DNA from: Thiofilum sp.
Lineage (GTDB): Bacteria > Pseudomonadota > Gammaproteobacteria > Thiotrichales > Thiotrichaceae
NCBI RefSeq assembly: GCF_016711335.1
Contig: NZ_JADJTF010000001.1
Span: 248,001 to 312,000, forward strand
Direction of reading: 5' to 3'
Length of the DNA: 64,000 nt
Shown: one piece after another, positions 8,615 to 17,100 of the stretch
How the letters are laid out: the number at the start of each line of letters is the position of its first letter
How positions within the stretch are numbered: the first letter of the stretch is position 1
The notes under the pieces: generated by a model
The model's database searches: none
Told to the model about the DNA's origin: nothing
Seen by the model: the letters and a program-made list of their open reading frames with translations, nothing else
Program-made: the position numbers and the translations under genes

Positions 8615-9772
8615 ATGCAATTACCTCAAACCACGCCCCTCCTTTCTGTCAAACGTGACCTCACACTAGATGTATTACGCGGTGTCATGTTGTTAATTAT
8701 GGCTATGGATCATTTTGGCGAACCCATTATGCAATACACATGGGAAGCAGCAGGTTTCGTGAGTGCCGCAGAAGGGTTTGTGTTTTTATCTGGCTTGTTG
8801 GTCGGTTTGATTTACTCACGTTATCTCAATCGCCCGCAGTGGACTTTAGAACAGCGTATTTGGCAGCGGGCTGGGGTAATTTATGTATATCACTGGCTAG
8901 CGCTTCTAGGGGTTTTTCTCTTTACTTTGACCAGTCTTAAACTGCAAGCACCGTGGCAAAGCTATGCGGTTGCAATGGAGCAAACCCCGTGGCTGGCATG
9001 GCTGTCGGGTATGCTATTAATTTATCAACCGCCCATGCTTGATATTTTGCCTTTGTATGTCAGTTTAATGCTGGTAGCTCCTCTAGCGTTACGCTTAATG
9101 GCTCAAGATAAAGCTCATTGGGTGATTGCAGGTTCTTTGCTTATTTGGCTCACTGCTCAGTGGGATTTAAAAAACTATCTGCTTAATCAGCTCAGTATTG
9201 AACCCTTGATTATCGGCTTAGGCTCGTTCGACTTGTTGGGTTGGCAACTATTATTTGTCTTGGGTATGTATATGGGTTTTAGACGCTATCAAAATCAGGG
9301 TCTCCCTACTCCCATTATTCCTACTTTATGGTCTTTGGCTTTAGGGCTGGTGATTGGATTATGGCTTTTGCGACATCAATATATTCAAACGGGATGGCTC
9401 GAAGCGTATGAACATACAGATCGAGAAAGTATTGCATGGTTACGACTGATTAACTTTTTGGCGATAGCTTATGTTATAGCTGGAATCATGCAGGCATTAG
9501 TGCGCTATGTGCCACGGGTATTTGAATTAGGTGCGATACGGTGGCTTGCGTTTTTAGGGCAACATTCATTGCAAGTATTCGCTTTCCACTTAGTGGTGTT
9601 GTACTGCTATATACCGTTTCGTTGGGGTGAGTATGGTTTGACGGATGGACAAAAGGGTGTGGTATTAGTGGTCTTTTTAGCCAGTCTTACTCTACCGGCT
9701 TGGCTACATCAGCGTTCACAGGAACGACAACATAGCCAAACACGGGGGAAAGTATCCTCGACCTACACATAG
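8615..9772 (+). CDS. opgC: OpgC-type membrane acyltransferase
   Basis: 385 residues with about ten hydrophobic spans. The opening RDLTLDVLRGVMLLIMAMDHFG and SAAEGFVFLSGLLVGLIYSR is the OpgC signature: a conserved Arg-Gly after the first helix and a GFVFLSG motif shared with acyltransferase-3-like proteins. OpgC adds succinyl groups to periplasmic glucans. Its position, divergent from opgG with a 159-bp shared control region, fits that role closely. The gene overlaps the end of the convergent DUF1127 gene by 10 bp. The substrate is inferred from family and context. Confidence 0.85.
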   Translation: MQLPQTTPLLSVKRDLTLDVLRGVMLLIMAMDHFGEPIMQYTWEAAGFVSAAEGFVFLSGLLVGLIYSRYLNRPQWTLEQRIWQRAGVIYVYHWLALLGVFLFTLTSLKLQAPWQSYAVAMEQTPWLAWLSGMLLIYQPPMLDILPLYVSLMLVAPLALRLMAQDKAHWVIAGSLLIWLTAQWDLKNYLLNQLSIEPLIIGLGSFDLLGWQLLFVLGMYMGFRRYQNQGLPTPIIPTLWSLALGLVIGLWLLRHQYIQTGWLEAYEHTDRESIAWLRLINFLAIAYVIAGIMQALVRYVPRVFELGAIRWLAFLGQHSLQVFAFHLVVLYCYIPFRWGEYGLTDGQKGVVLVVFLASLTLPAWLHQRSQERQHSQTRGKVSSTYT

Positions 9773-10065
9773 AAGTTACTAGCCATTAGATTTCCACGCT
9801 GCGCCGGTTTAAATACTGGCGTTGGGCGTGTGAGGCTAGTAGTAGACTCCAGAGTAGGTTGGTCCCAAGAAATAGGTTCTGGAACTAAGGTTTCAGTGAC
9901 TTTCCAAGGAAAAGCGCTAATACCTTGCTCCAATAACTCACGACTAATGCCCAGATCAGCTAATACATAATCATCTAGTCTTAATAATTGCTGACGGGTA
10001 TAAGCATATTCGATACGTTCTAAGCCATAACGGGCAAAGCTAATCATTGAACTTAATAGTGTCAT
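9763..10065 (-). CDS. DUF1127 domain-containing small protein
   Basis: 100 residues. The segment from about residue 10 to 50 (RYGLERIEYAYTRQQLLRLDDYVLADLGISRELLEQG) is a DUF1127 domain, whose hallmark is a short helix pair ending in a D-LADLGISR-type motif. Proteins with this domain are often small regulators; in alphaproteobacteria some bind RNA or affect phosphate and carbon use. The C-terminal half is unlike typical very short DUF1127 proteins and looks disordered. It lies at the end of the nagZ-direction genes, but 157 bp separate it from its upstream neighbour, so it may have its own promoter. Confidence 0.8.
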   Translation of the reverse strand: MTLLSSMISFARYGLERIEYAYTRQQLLRLDDYVLADLGISRELLEQGISAFPWKVTETLVPEPISWDQPTLESTTSLTRPTPVFKPAQRGNLMASNFYV

Positions 10066-10221
10066 ATTCGACTCCTTGATGGGGTTAATTTGTTATTATC
10101 GTATTTGCTATACCTACCATCTTAGTCATTCTACTGCACTGCAACAAACGACTTATTCAAAGGTATCCTTTTAGAAAAACTAAGGATCATTAGCTCGCAC
10201 AGCAACCCCACACTGCACCCA

Positions 10222-10665
10222 TCAATGCATTATTCCCCAACGCATCATCAAGCTTTGCCAAGTAGCGGGCGCTACTGCATCGGGCAAAACAATAGTGCTG
10301 ACATGCCCAAGACTAGGATGAGTAAAACCCAAAATAACTAACCAGCGTTTAACAAAACTTTGCTGAGCCAAAGCAACCGTTTGCCACTCAGGATTGACAC
10401 CCACTTGAATTTGCCACTCACCCGAATCTAACCAGCGAATGGCTTTAATAGAGCGTTCCGAATGATGCCAATATTGTAATTTTAAAGAGCGCCATGCCGA
10501 TATACCCACTACCAAAGCCATCAACACGCGAACCCACCAAGGAAAAGCGGGAGTACTTAATGCCACTACCGCCACTAGCGTATGGATACTAAGAATAAAA
10601 CTAAACAAATAGCGCGAGGGTTTAAGCAGTAGCTCTATGCTGTGGGTAAAACGATTAGCACTCAT
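10222..10665 (-). CDS. YgfX-like small membrane protein
   Basis: 147 residues. Two adjacent hydrophobic segments near the N-terminus (about 19-38 and 42-58) are followed by a beta-rich soluble domain with Trp-rich stretches (WLDSGEWQIQVG, KRWLVILGF, HVSTIVLPDAV). This topology and the C-terminal LPDAVAPATWQSLMMRW resemble YgfX, once called toxin CptA, which is usually encoded next to sdhE. No sdhE is nearby; it follows the thioinosine phosphorylase gene by 33 bp and probably shares its transcript. The identification is moderate and toxicity should not be assumed. Confidence 0.5.
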   Translation of the reverse strand: MSANRFTHSIELLLKPSRYLFSFILSIHTLVAVVALSTPAFPWWVRVLMALVVGISAWRSLKLQYWHHSERSIKAIRWLDSGEWQIQVGVNPEWQTVALAQQSFVKRWLVILGFTHPSLGHVSTIVLPDAVAPATWQSLMMRWGIMH

Positions 10666-10698
10666 ACCTAGCCTCTCATGATTAAGCCATGCTCGTCC

Positions 10699-11439
10699 TT
10701 AACACACTAAACTACGCAATAAAATACGTACTTGTGCCATGCCCTGACTCAAATTGGCTTGAATTTCATCCATAGTAATAACCGCTTGCTCACCTTTACC
10801 AGCAGCCCAATTTGCTACCACATTACAACTGGCATAGCACAACCCTAATTCCCGCGCTAACGCTGCCTCTGGCATAGCAGTCATGCCTACTACATCACAA
10901 CCATCACGTTCCATACGTTGAATTTCAGCCGCCGTTTCCAAACGTGGACCTTGTGTCACTCCATAGGTCGCACCATCTAATATGCCTAGGTGCTTACCTG
11001 CGACTAATAGGGCTTGGCGCAAATCCTCGCAATACGGATTAGAAAAATCAATATGAGTGACCTTTTCCAAGCCTTCATCAAAATAAGTATGTTTACGCCC
11101 ATAGGTGTAATCAATCAATTGATGCGGAATGACTAAGGCTTGGGGGCGCATTGGAGCAGTAATCCCCCCCACTGCGGCAATAGCTACCACCTTTTCCACT
11201 CCAATGCTTTTTAGCGCCCACATATTAGCGCGATAATTAATCTGATGGGGTGGAATCGTATGGGTATAACCGTGTCGTGCTAAAAAAGCAATGCGATGCT
11301 GACCAATTCGACCGTGGGTAATTTGCCCAGAAGGCTCACCATAAGGTGTATGGACTACTTCCTTATGAATAATTTCCAAACCCTCAATGGCTGTTAGTCC
11401 CGTTCCCCCAATCACTGCAAAATCAATATATTCGCTCAT
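10699..11439 (-). CDS. S-methyl-5'-thioinosine phosphorylase
   Basis: 246 residues. A member of the MTAP/PNP family with phosphate-binding VIGGTGL at the start, a mid-region PHQINYRANMWALKS, and a substrate region DVVGMTAMPEAALARELGL. In Pseudomonas the orthologous gene lies beside nagZ and encodes an enzyme specific for methylthioinosine, made by deaminating methylthioadenosine; it releases hypoxanthine and methylthioribose-1-phosphate. The same neighbourhood here (nagZ, a hypoxanthine phosphoribosyltransferase, then this gene, 2 bp apart) supports that specificity: the liberated hypoxanthine is recaptured by the neighbour. Methylthioadenosine phosphorylase is the alternative. Confidence 0.85.
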   Translation of the reverse strand: MSEYIDFAVIGGTGLTAIEGLEIIHKEVVHTPYGEPSGQITHGRIGQHRIAFLARHGYTHTIPPHQINYRANMWALKSIGVEKVVAIAAVGGITAPMRPQALVIPHQLIDYTYGRKHTYFDEGLEKVTHIDFSNPYCEDLRQALLVAGKHLGILDGATYGVTQGPRLETAAEIQRMERDGCDVVGMTAMPEAALARELGLCYASCNVVANWAAGKGEQAVITMDEIQANLSQGMAQVRILLRSLVC

Positions 11440-11441
11440 TA

Positions 11442-11996
11442 TTATTCTCCGGCTGCGTAGATCCCGTCGGCATTACGCCAATATTCTTTATAATCCATCC
11501 CAAAGCCAAATACATAACGATCTGGCACTTGTAACGCACAAAAATCGACTTGAGCCTCAGGATTACGGCGATTATGTATTTTTTCAATTAACACCGCGAC
11601 TTGTACCGAAGCAGGCTCTTGCGCTTTACACCAACGCACGATTTCACACAGAGTGTGCCCTTCATCTAAAATATCATCGACTAATAATACATGGCGTCCC
11701 TTTAAACTATTTTGCGGACGGCACAACCAATGCACATCACCCGCCCCCGACGTTTCGCCTCGATAACGTGTGGCATGTAAATAATCGACCTGTAAAGGAA
11801 AGGGCAAATGCGCCAATAAATGCCCTGCTGTCACTAAGCCACCATTCATGACGCAAATAAACAGAGGATCTTTATCCGCTAATACCTCTGTTATATCAAT
11901 TGCTAGCTGCTTTATAGCGCCCTGTACCGTCTCAGCAGAATGTAAGCACTCGGCTTGTTGTAGCGCTGCTTGGGCTTGTTCGACTGTAATACTCAT
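11442..11996 (-). CDS. hpt: Hypoxanthine-guanine phosphoribosyltransferase
   Basis: 184 residues from the ATG at 11996, which has a GGAG ribosome site 7 nt upstream; a TTG five codons earlier is less likely. The PRPP-binding loop is VLLVDDILDEGHTL, preceded by the PPi-binding region FICVMNGGLVTAGHL. The C-terminal PDRYVFGFGMDYKEYWRN is the hood/base-binding end typical of 6-oxopurine transferases. The enzyme joins hypoxanthine or guanine to PRPP to give IMP or GMP. It is sandwiched between nagZ and the thioinosine phosphorylase gene (2-bp gap), forming a purine salvage pair with the latter. Confidence 0.92.
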   Translation of the reverse strand: MSITVEQAQAALQQAECLHSAETVQGAIKQLAIDITEVLADKDPLFICVMNGGLVTAGHLLAHLPFPLQVDYLHATRYRGETSGAGDVHWLCRPQNSLKGRHVLLVDDILDEGHTLCEIVRWCKAQEPASVQVAVLIEKIHNRRNPEAQVDFCALQVPDRYVFGFGMDYKEYWRNADGIYAAGE

Positions 11997-12052
11997 ATGC
12001 TCACTCCGCAAAAGGCTAACAGCATACCGTGAGGTTCTGAGGCTCTCAATGT

Positions 12053-13084
12053 CTATGCTACCTTTGGCAATAAAGTAGTCATTAAATTATGTGCTTGTTG
12101 CCACTGAGGACTGTGCATTAATTCAGCGTGACTCATAAATGCTTTCCCTTGCATGCTCTGAATCCGCGCTAGTGAAACGGCAGGAACGGAATAAGTTAAA
12201 TGATCCAAAATGTCTATAATGCCTTCGCGCCGATTACACGCCATAATCATATCGCACCCCGCTTGCAAAGCTGCTTGGGCACGCTCAGCATAACTACCTG
12301 CCACCGTCGCCCCTTCCATACTGAGATCATCACTAAACACTAAGCCCTGAAAACCTAATTGCTCGCGCAAAATCGTTTGAATCCAGTACTTAGAAAACCC
12401 CGCTGGCTGACTATCCACTTGCTGATAAATCACATGAGCTGGCATAACCGCATTAAGACCTGCTTGGATGAGCCTTTTAAAAGGTTGCAGATCGTGTTGC
12501 TCAATCTGCTCGAAAGAGCGTAAATCAATGGGAACAGCATGATGTGAGTCTGCTTCCACAAAACCATGCCCCGGAAAATGTTTACCGGTAGCCGCCATAC
12601 CTGCCTCACGCATACCTTGTATATAATGAATCGCCAGCTCACTCACAATCTCAGGATCACGATGCCAAGAACGATCCCCCACCACACTGCTAACCCCGTA
12701 ATCCAAATCCAATACAGGCGCATAGCTAAAATCAATATCTAAAGCACGTAACTCGGCTGCCATTAGCCAACCGGCTTGTTTAGCTTGTGCTTTAGCTTGT
12801 ATCGCGTCGGTAGCATAAGCTGCCCCCAAAGAACGTAAGGAAGGTAAACGGGTAAATTCCGAGCGAAAACGCTGTACCCGCCCGCCCTCATGATCGACTG
12901 AGAGCAATAAGCGCCGTTTGGATGCGCTTCTAATCTGGGCAATCAGCGCTTGTAACTGCTCTAGTGTTTGATAGTTTCGACTAAAAAAGATAATCCCACC
13001 GATCAGAGGATGATTCACTAACTCATGCTCTTCAGCGCTTAACTCTACCCCAGTGAGATCCAGCATTAATGGCCCTAGCTCCAT
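12053..13084 (-). CDS. nagZ: Beta-N-acetylhexosaminidase NagZ
   Basis: 343 residues, standard length for family 3 glycoside hydrolase NagZ. The diagnostic loop KHFPGHG carries the catalytic His, and the nucleophile lies in VFSDDLSMEGA. The opening MLDLTGVELSAEEHELVNHPLIGGIIFFSRNY is also typical. NagZ is cytoplasmic and removes GlcNAc from anhydromuropeptides during peptidoglycan recycling. It is the first gene of the minus-strand run nagZ-hpt-thioinosine phosphorylase-ygfX-like. Confidence 0.96.
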   Translation of the reverse strand: MELGPLMLDLTGVELSAEEHELVNHPLIGGIIFFSRNYQTLEQLQALIAQIRSASKRRLLLSVDHEGGRVQRFRSEFTRLPSLRSLGAAYATDAIQAKAQAKQAGWLMAAELRALDIDFSYAPVLDLDYGVSSVVGDRSWHRDPEIVSELAIHYIQGMREAGMAATGKHFPGHGFVEADSHHAVPIDLRSFEQIEQHDLQPFKRLIQAGLNAVMPAHVIYQQVDSQPAGFSKYWIQTILREQLGFQGLVFSDDLSMEGATVAGSYAERAQAALQAGCDMIMACNRREGIIDILDHLTYSVPAVSLARIQSMQGKAFMSHAELMHSPQWQQAHNLMTTLLPKVA

Positions 13085-13306
13085 ACCTATTACCCTTTTA
13101 ATTTGATTGAAACCCTATAGTACAAGGTTAAGGGGGTGATGCTGCATGCTTCCTGAAATATAGTGATATGCCCTCACACCTCTTATCCCATAATGATATT
13201 AAATTATTATTTAAGCCCATTTTCCTAACCTAGATATGGACTCAACTTATAACTAGGTTAAGAACTACCTATAGAGGGAGAGAAAGCAGATAACAGTGAA
13301 TTATGC

Positions 13307-13347
13307 TTGCTTTTTAAAAATTCTAATATTAGAATATTCTAATATTA
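13307..13347 (+). promoter_or_regulatory. Promoter with overlapping 24-bp perfect palindrome, upstream of the sulfur-globule-like gene
   Basis: A -35 TTGCTT (13307-13312) and a -10 TAGAAT (13330-13335) are spaced 17 bp. A perfect palindrome of two 12-bp arms (TAATATTAGAAT / ATTCTAATATTA, 13324-13347) covers the -10 and the expected transcription start. A repressor bound there would block the promoter. The start codon lies 36 bp downstream at 13383, after an AGAGG ribosome site. Confidence 0.6.
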
Positions 13348-13382
13348 AATGTTATCAACTTTTTGACGCTAGAGGCTTCATC

Positions 13383-14135
13383 ATGAAACAAGTTAAAATC
13401 GCTTTATTAGTTGCATTATTAGCTACTGCTGGTACTGCCAGTGCAGATTTCTTCAATGGCTTCGATAATGGCAACGGCAGCGGTGCTGCGGCTGGTCAAG
13501 GTAATACTCAAGGTTCTGCCAATGCACAAGGTCAAGGTGCAGGTACGGGTGCAGGTGATGCGCGTGGTTGGGGTCGTGGTCGCGGTACTGGCGACGGTGA
13601 GATGGATTTCTCTCTGAATTTCAAAGGTAAAGGCAACACTGACATGAATGCTGATACCTACGGTCAAGGTCGTGGCAATACCAATGCTAACCTTTATGGT
13701 TTAGGTAATGGTTATGGCAATGGTTATGGCTACGGTACAGGCAATACTAATGGTTATACCTCTAACGGTGGTTATCCTTACGGTGGTTACAACCCTTATA
13801 TGATGCAAATGCCTGCTCAACCTATGGTAATGCCACAAATGGGGGCACCAATGGTAATGCCACAAGGTGGTATGCCCATGATGCAAATGCCTAATTTCCA
13901 AGCTCAGCAACAACAGTTAATGCAACAGCAACAACAATTGGAAGCTCAACGCCAAGCATTCATGAAGTATGTTGAAGCGCAACAACGTCAGTTAATGCAA
14001 GCTCAACAAGCATTACAAGCGGCTCAAACTCCAGCAGCTCCTGCGGCTGAAGCACCAGCAGCTCCTGCTCAAGCACCAGCGGCTCCTGCTCAAGCACCAG
14101 CGGCTCCTGCTGCTCAAGCGCCAGCAGCTCAATAA
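13383..14135 (+). CDS. Secreted Gly/Asn/Tyr-rich protein, resembling sulfur globule proteins
   Basis: 250 residues from the ATG at 13383; the open frame extends upstream, but this ATG follows the promoter and begins a clean signal peptide (KQVKIALLVALLATAGTASA). The mature protein has Gly/Asn/Gln-rich repeats (GNGYGNGYGYG, GNTNANLYG), then a Met/Pro-rich block (MMQMPAQPMVMPQMG), a Gln-rich helix, and an Ala-Pro repeat tail (APAAPAQAPAAPAQ). Sulfur globule envelope proteins of purple sulfur bacteria are secreted, repetitive and rich in Gly, Asn and Tyr, so the N-terminal two-thirds fits that type. The Met- and Ala-Pro-rich parts are not standard. A structural coat for sulfur inclusions is a reasonable inference, not proof. 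Confidence 0.55.
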   Translation: MKQVKIALLVALLATAGTASADFFNGFDNGNGSGAAAGQGNTQGSANAQGQGAGTGAGDARGWGRGRGTGDGEMDFSLNFKGKGNTDMNADTYGQGRGNTNANLYGLGNGYGNGYGYGTGNTNGYTSNGGYPYGGYNPYMMQMPAQPMVMPQMGAPMVMPQGGMPMMQMPNFQAQQQQLMQQQQQLEAQRQAFMKYVEAQQRQLMQAQQALQAAQTPAAPAAEAPAAPAQAPAAPAQAPAAPAAQAPAAQ

Positions 14136-14167
14136 TTCACTATTGACTCTCTCGCTCTCACTACCCG

Positions 14168-17100
14168 TTAGTCACTAACGGGTAGTAGTTGCCAGCGTTG
14201 CTTTAATTGTCCCTTCAAATCCTGAAGTGCTTGGCGCTCAGTCTCAGCAAAAACAGCTTGCTTGAGCATCACTGTCAAAAAATCCAAATGTTCACTGACA
14301 AAGCGAATCCTACGGGGTGGCGCTCCGCGTTCTAATGCCTTTTCGTAATAATGAATAATACTCTCTAAACGAGGTTTAGTACTTGGCATTAAATAGCGCA
14401 CCAATAACACTTCAGCTTGATTAACCGCCGCTAAGAATGTGGGTGCTTGTTGTTCTTGATTTTTAGCCTCCACCTCAGCACGAGTGAGCCATTCTGTTAA
14501 AATGACCCAATCCCTTTCGGTCAATAATTGCTCTTGGCGCTGATAGCGTACCAAACGACACGTCAACCAATTCACTAGGGGATAAGTTGCTACCTGTTGC
14601 TTGGCATTCCAAAATTCCTGATGAGCACGCCAATAAGCTGCCTCCATGTGCTTTAAGATTTCACCTTGGGTTTCATACGGCTCCATCATACTAAGGCGCT
14701 TAAAATACTTAGCTCGTTCTTCTAAACGATTTTGGGTTTGCGCGACTATCGAACCTTTGATTAATCCTTGAGGAGGGGAAACGACCTGATCTAAATGATC
14801 TAACCAATTCAGTATTTTTAAAGCTTCGGTCATTAGCTCTTTAGACGTGGAAGCGACTGGACTGTATTCTACTAATTCAGGGTATTGATGGAGTTGCAAA
14901 GCATAGGCAGTAAGCACGCCCACTAAATCATCCCAAGTACTCATTAAGTAGTCGGCTTTTTCGGCGTAGAGAGCTTGCTTATAAGTCTGAAGCGCTTGGG
15001 GAAATTGATCCAGCTTACTGTAAACTCGTCCAAGACGACTTAATAAACTGGCTTCCTGCATCCATTCAGTCGGGGTCACCTGTGCAATTAAATTAACCTT
15101 ATTGAGCAGCCACTGATATTCCCCTAGACGTAAGCTATCGCTGGCATTAATTAAATTATCTAACTCAGTACTCACCTCTAATGGCGCGATAAACTGCGGC
15201 ACTTTGACAAACTCACTACTATCCTCGCCTAGACTAAGCTCTTGTACCAAGCGATAGTCTGGATCACCATAACATTGGTACGCCCCCCACGTATTAGAAT
15301 TAGGGTAAAGACGCCAAGTATCTTGCCTTGCTTGTAATACCGCTGCGCCAAAAGTGCTACCTGTTAATAAGGCTCGATAACAGGTTTCAGCAAATAAACG
15401 CGCTGCTGCATCAGCCACTTCCCACCCTGCCACCAGCGCCACACGCACCCCCATAGCAATTAAGCTTTCGGCAAAACTGGCGGCAAACTGATGACGCTCC
15501 TCCGTCGTGGCGTGACTGAGCGCTGTAGGGGGTTGGTCTACCTTACCCAAATGACAACAGTTCACAAATACGAGTTCCGGCACTTGGCGCATTTGTTCAA
15601 TTTCAACTGCGGTTAAAAATTCATTATTACCGATGACCATTCCGGTCACTAACTCACCATCATCACGCTGATAGCAATAAACCCCATGCCCTGCTAAATG
15701 CAATACCCGTAGTTCACGACTATGGAGCGCACACAGAATCGACTCCGCTTGAGTATCGATTTCACGCACCACCTCAAAACTATATTGCTCTAATAAATTT
15801 GCAACCTGTTGAGCCTCTTGACGCGCAGCGGGTAAACGTTGCAGTGCAGTTAGGGTAAGCACCGGATCCCCCACCACCAGAGCCGAGCGACCACTAGGAT
15901 TGAGAACAGTTTGCCTAAATTGTTTAGTTTGTAATTGGCGCACTAAGCCCGTACGCACCGCTAAAGGCACTTGATCGGGATCATGACGATTTTGTAATAG
16001 CTCCCACGGATAAGCAGCGGCCTCGCTATTGAGTACTAAGACCCAATGCTCAGAGCGTAAGGTTTGCTCTTTCAAAGTATTAGGCAAAAGCATTTCAAAT
16101 AATACCTTACCCACCTCACAGCTATCCGCTGCCACCTTGGGCTGGCTCATCGCTTTAGACACCAATTGATCGACTAATTGGCGTTGCGTGGGTTGTAGAA
16201 TTGACTCGGCTCGCGCTCGCTCAGTTAAAGTCAAAAAACTCAGACCTTGTGTACTACCGGTAATCTGCAAGCGTTGCCACCAACCACTGGCCTCACTATA
16301 CACCACACGGCTATAGCTCCCCGGTAGGTTGCGTACCCAACTACTTAGGCTAAACTCATCTCGAAACTCACTCTGCTGTACTATGTCCTGTAGTTGCTTG
16401 GCTGCCTCAATCGCTTTATCGGTATATAGCTCGACAAATTCCAACGCTTGAAAACGCAATGCTATTTGACTACCCACCATGTTAAGTAACGCGCTATTCG
16501 CCCCCTGCACCGCCCGCAAAATGGCGATTAACCCCTCGCGCAAACTTAAACCACTCGCTTGTGTGCCCACTAACAGACTACTCATCTCCAAGGTCTGAGT
16601 AAAACGTGTACTCGCCTCTGGATCTGACTGATCACTCACCTGACTCATAGCATAGCGCAATAAGCCATGCGTAAAGGTACGTGTTAACGCTTGTGTCGTG
16701 AGCTTACCCACCTCACCTAAACCTATGACTAACGCGCCTGCTGGCTGTTTACCGATATTTAAAATCAGTTCGGAGCTATTCAGTGCAGCGGGATAAATCC
16801 CCAAACGATGTAATTCACGCAGCCGTCCATTTAAGCGCTGATCCAAGGCACTCTCCGCACTGACTATGCCATTGCCCTCATAATGCCCCACCGCTAATAC
16901 ACGACTCACATGCTCTAAATTGCCTTGCGCCACCCAAAGTTCTACGGGAGGCAAGGTAGCTGTTCTAGTTTCAAGGGTGTGATAGCCAAAGGCAGCCGCT
17001 CTTATCAGCTCAATGGTGGGATAAAGTATAGGTATATTAGACGGTAAACGCGCCAACGTTTCAGTAGGTACGGTGGGCAAAACCCGTGGCAAAGCAGTAG

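Noticed and set aside
10222..10665. CptA toxin
   Set aside because: The protein resembles YgfX, once described as a toxin, but there is no sdhE partner and no evidence of toxicity from sequence, so no toxin call is made.
13296..13382. An earlier start for the sulfur-globule-like protein
   Set aside because: The frame extends upstream through the promoter and palindrome; the ATG at 13383 starts a proper signal peptide after a ribosome site.
14161..14185. Terminator between the sulfur-globule-like gene and the CHAT fusion gene
   Set aside because: A 10-bp hairpin (CTACCCGTTA/TAACGGGTAG) is present, but there is no T-run on either side and it overlaps the last codons of the CHAT gene, so it is not called as a terminator.
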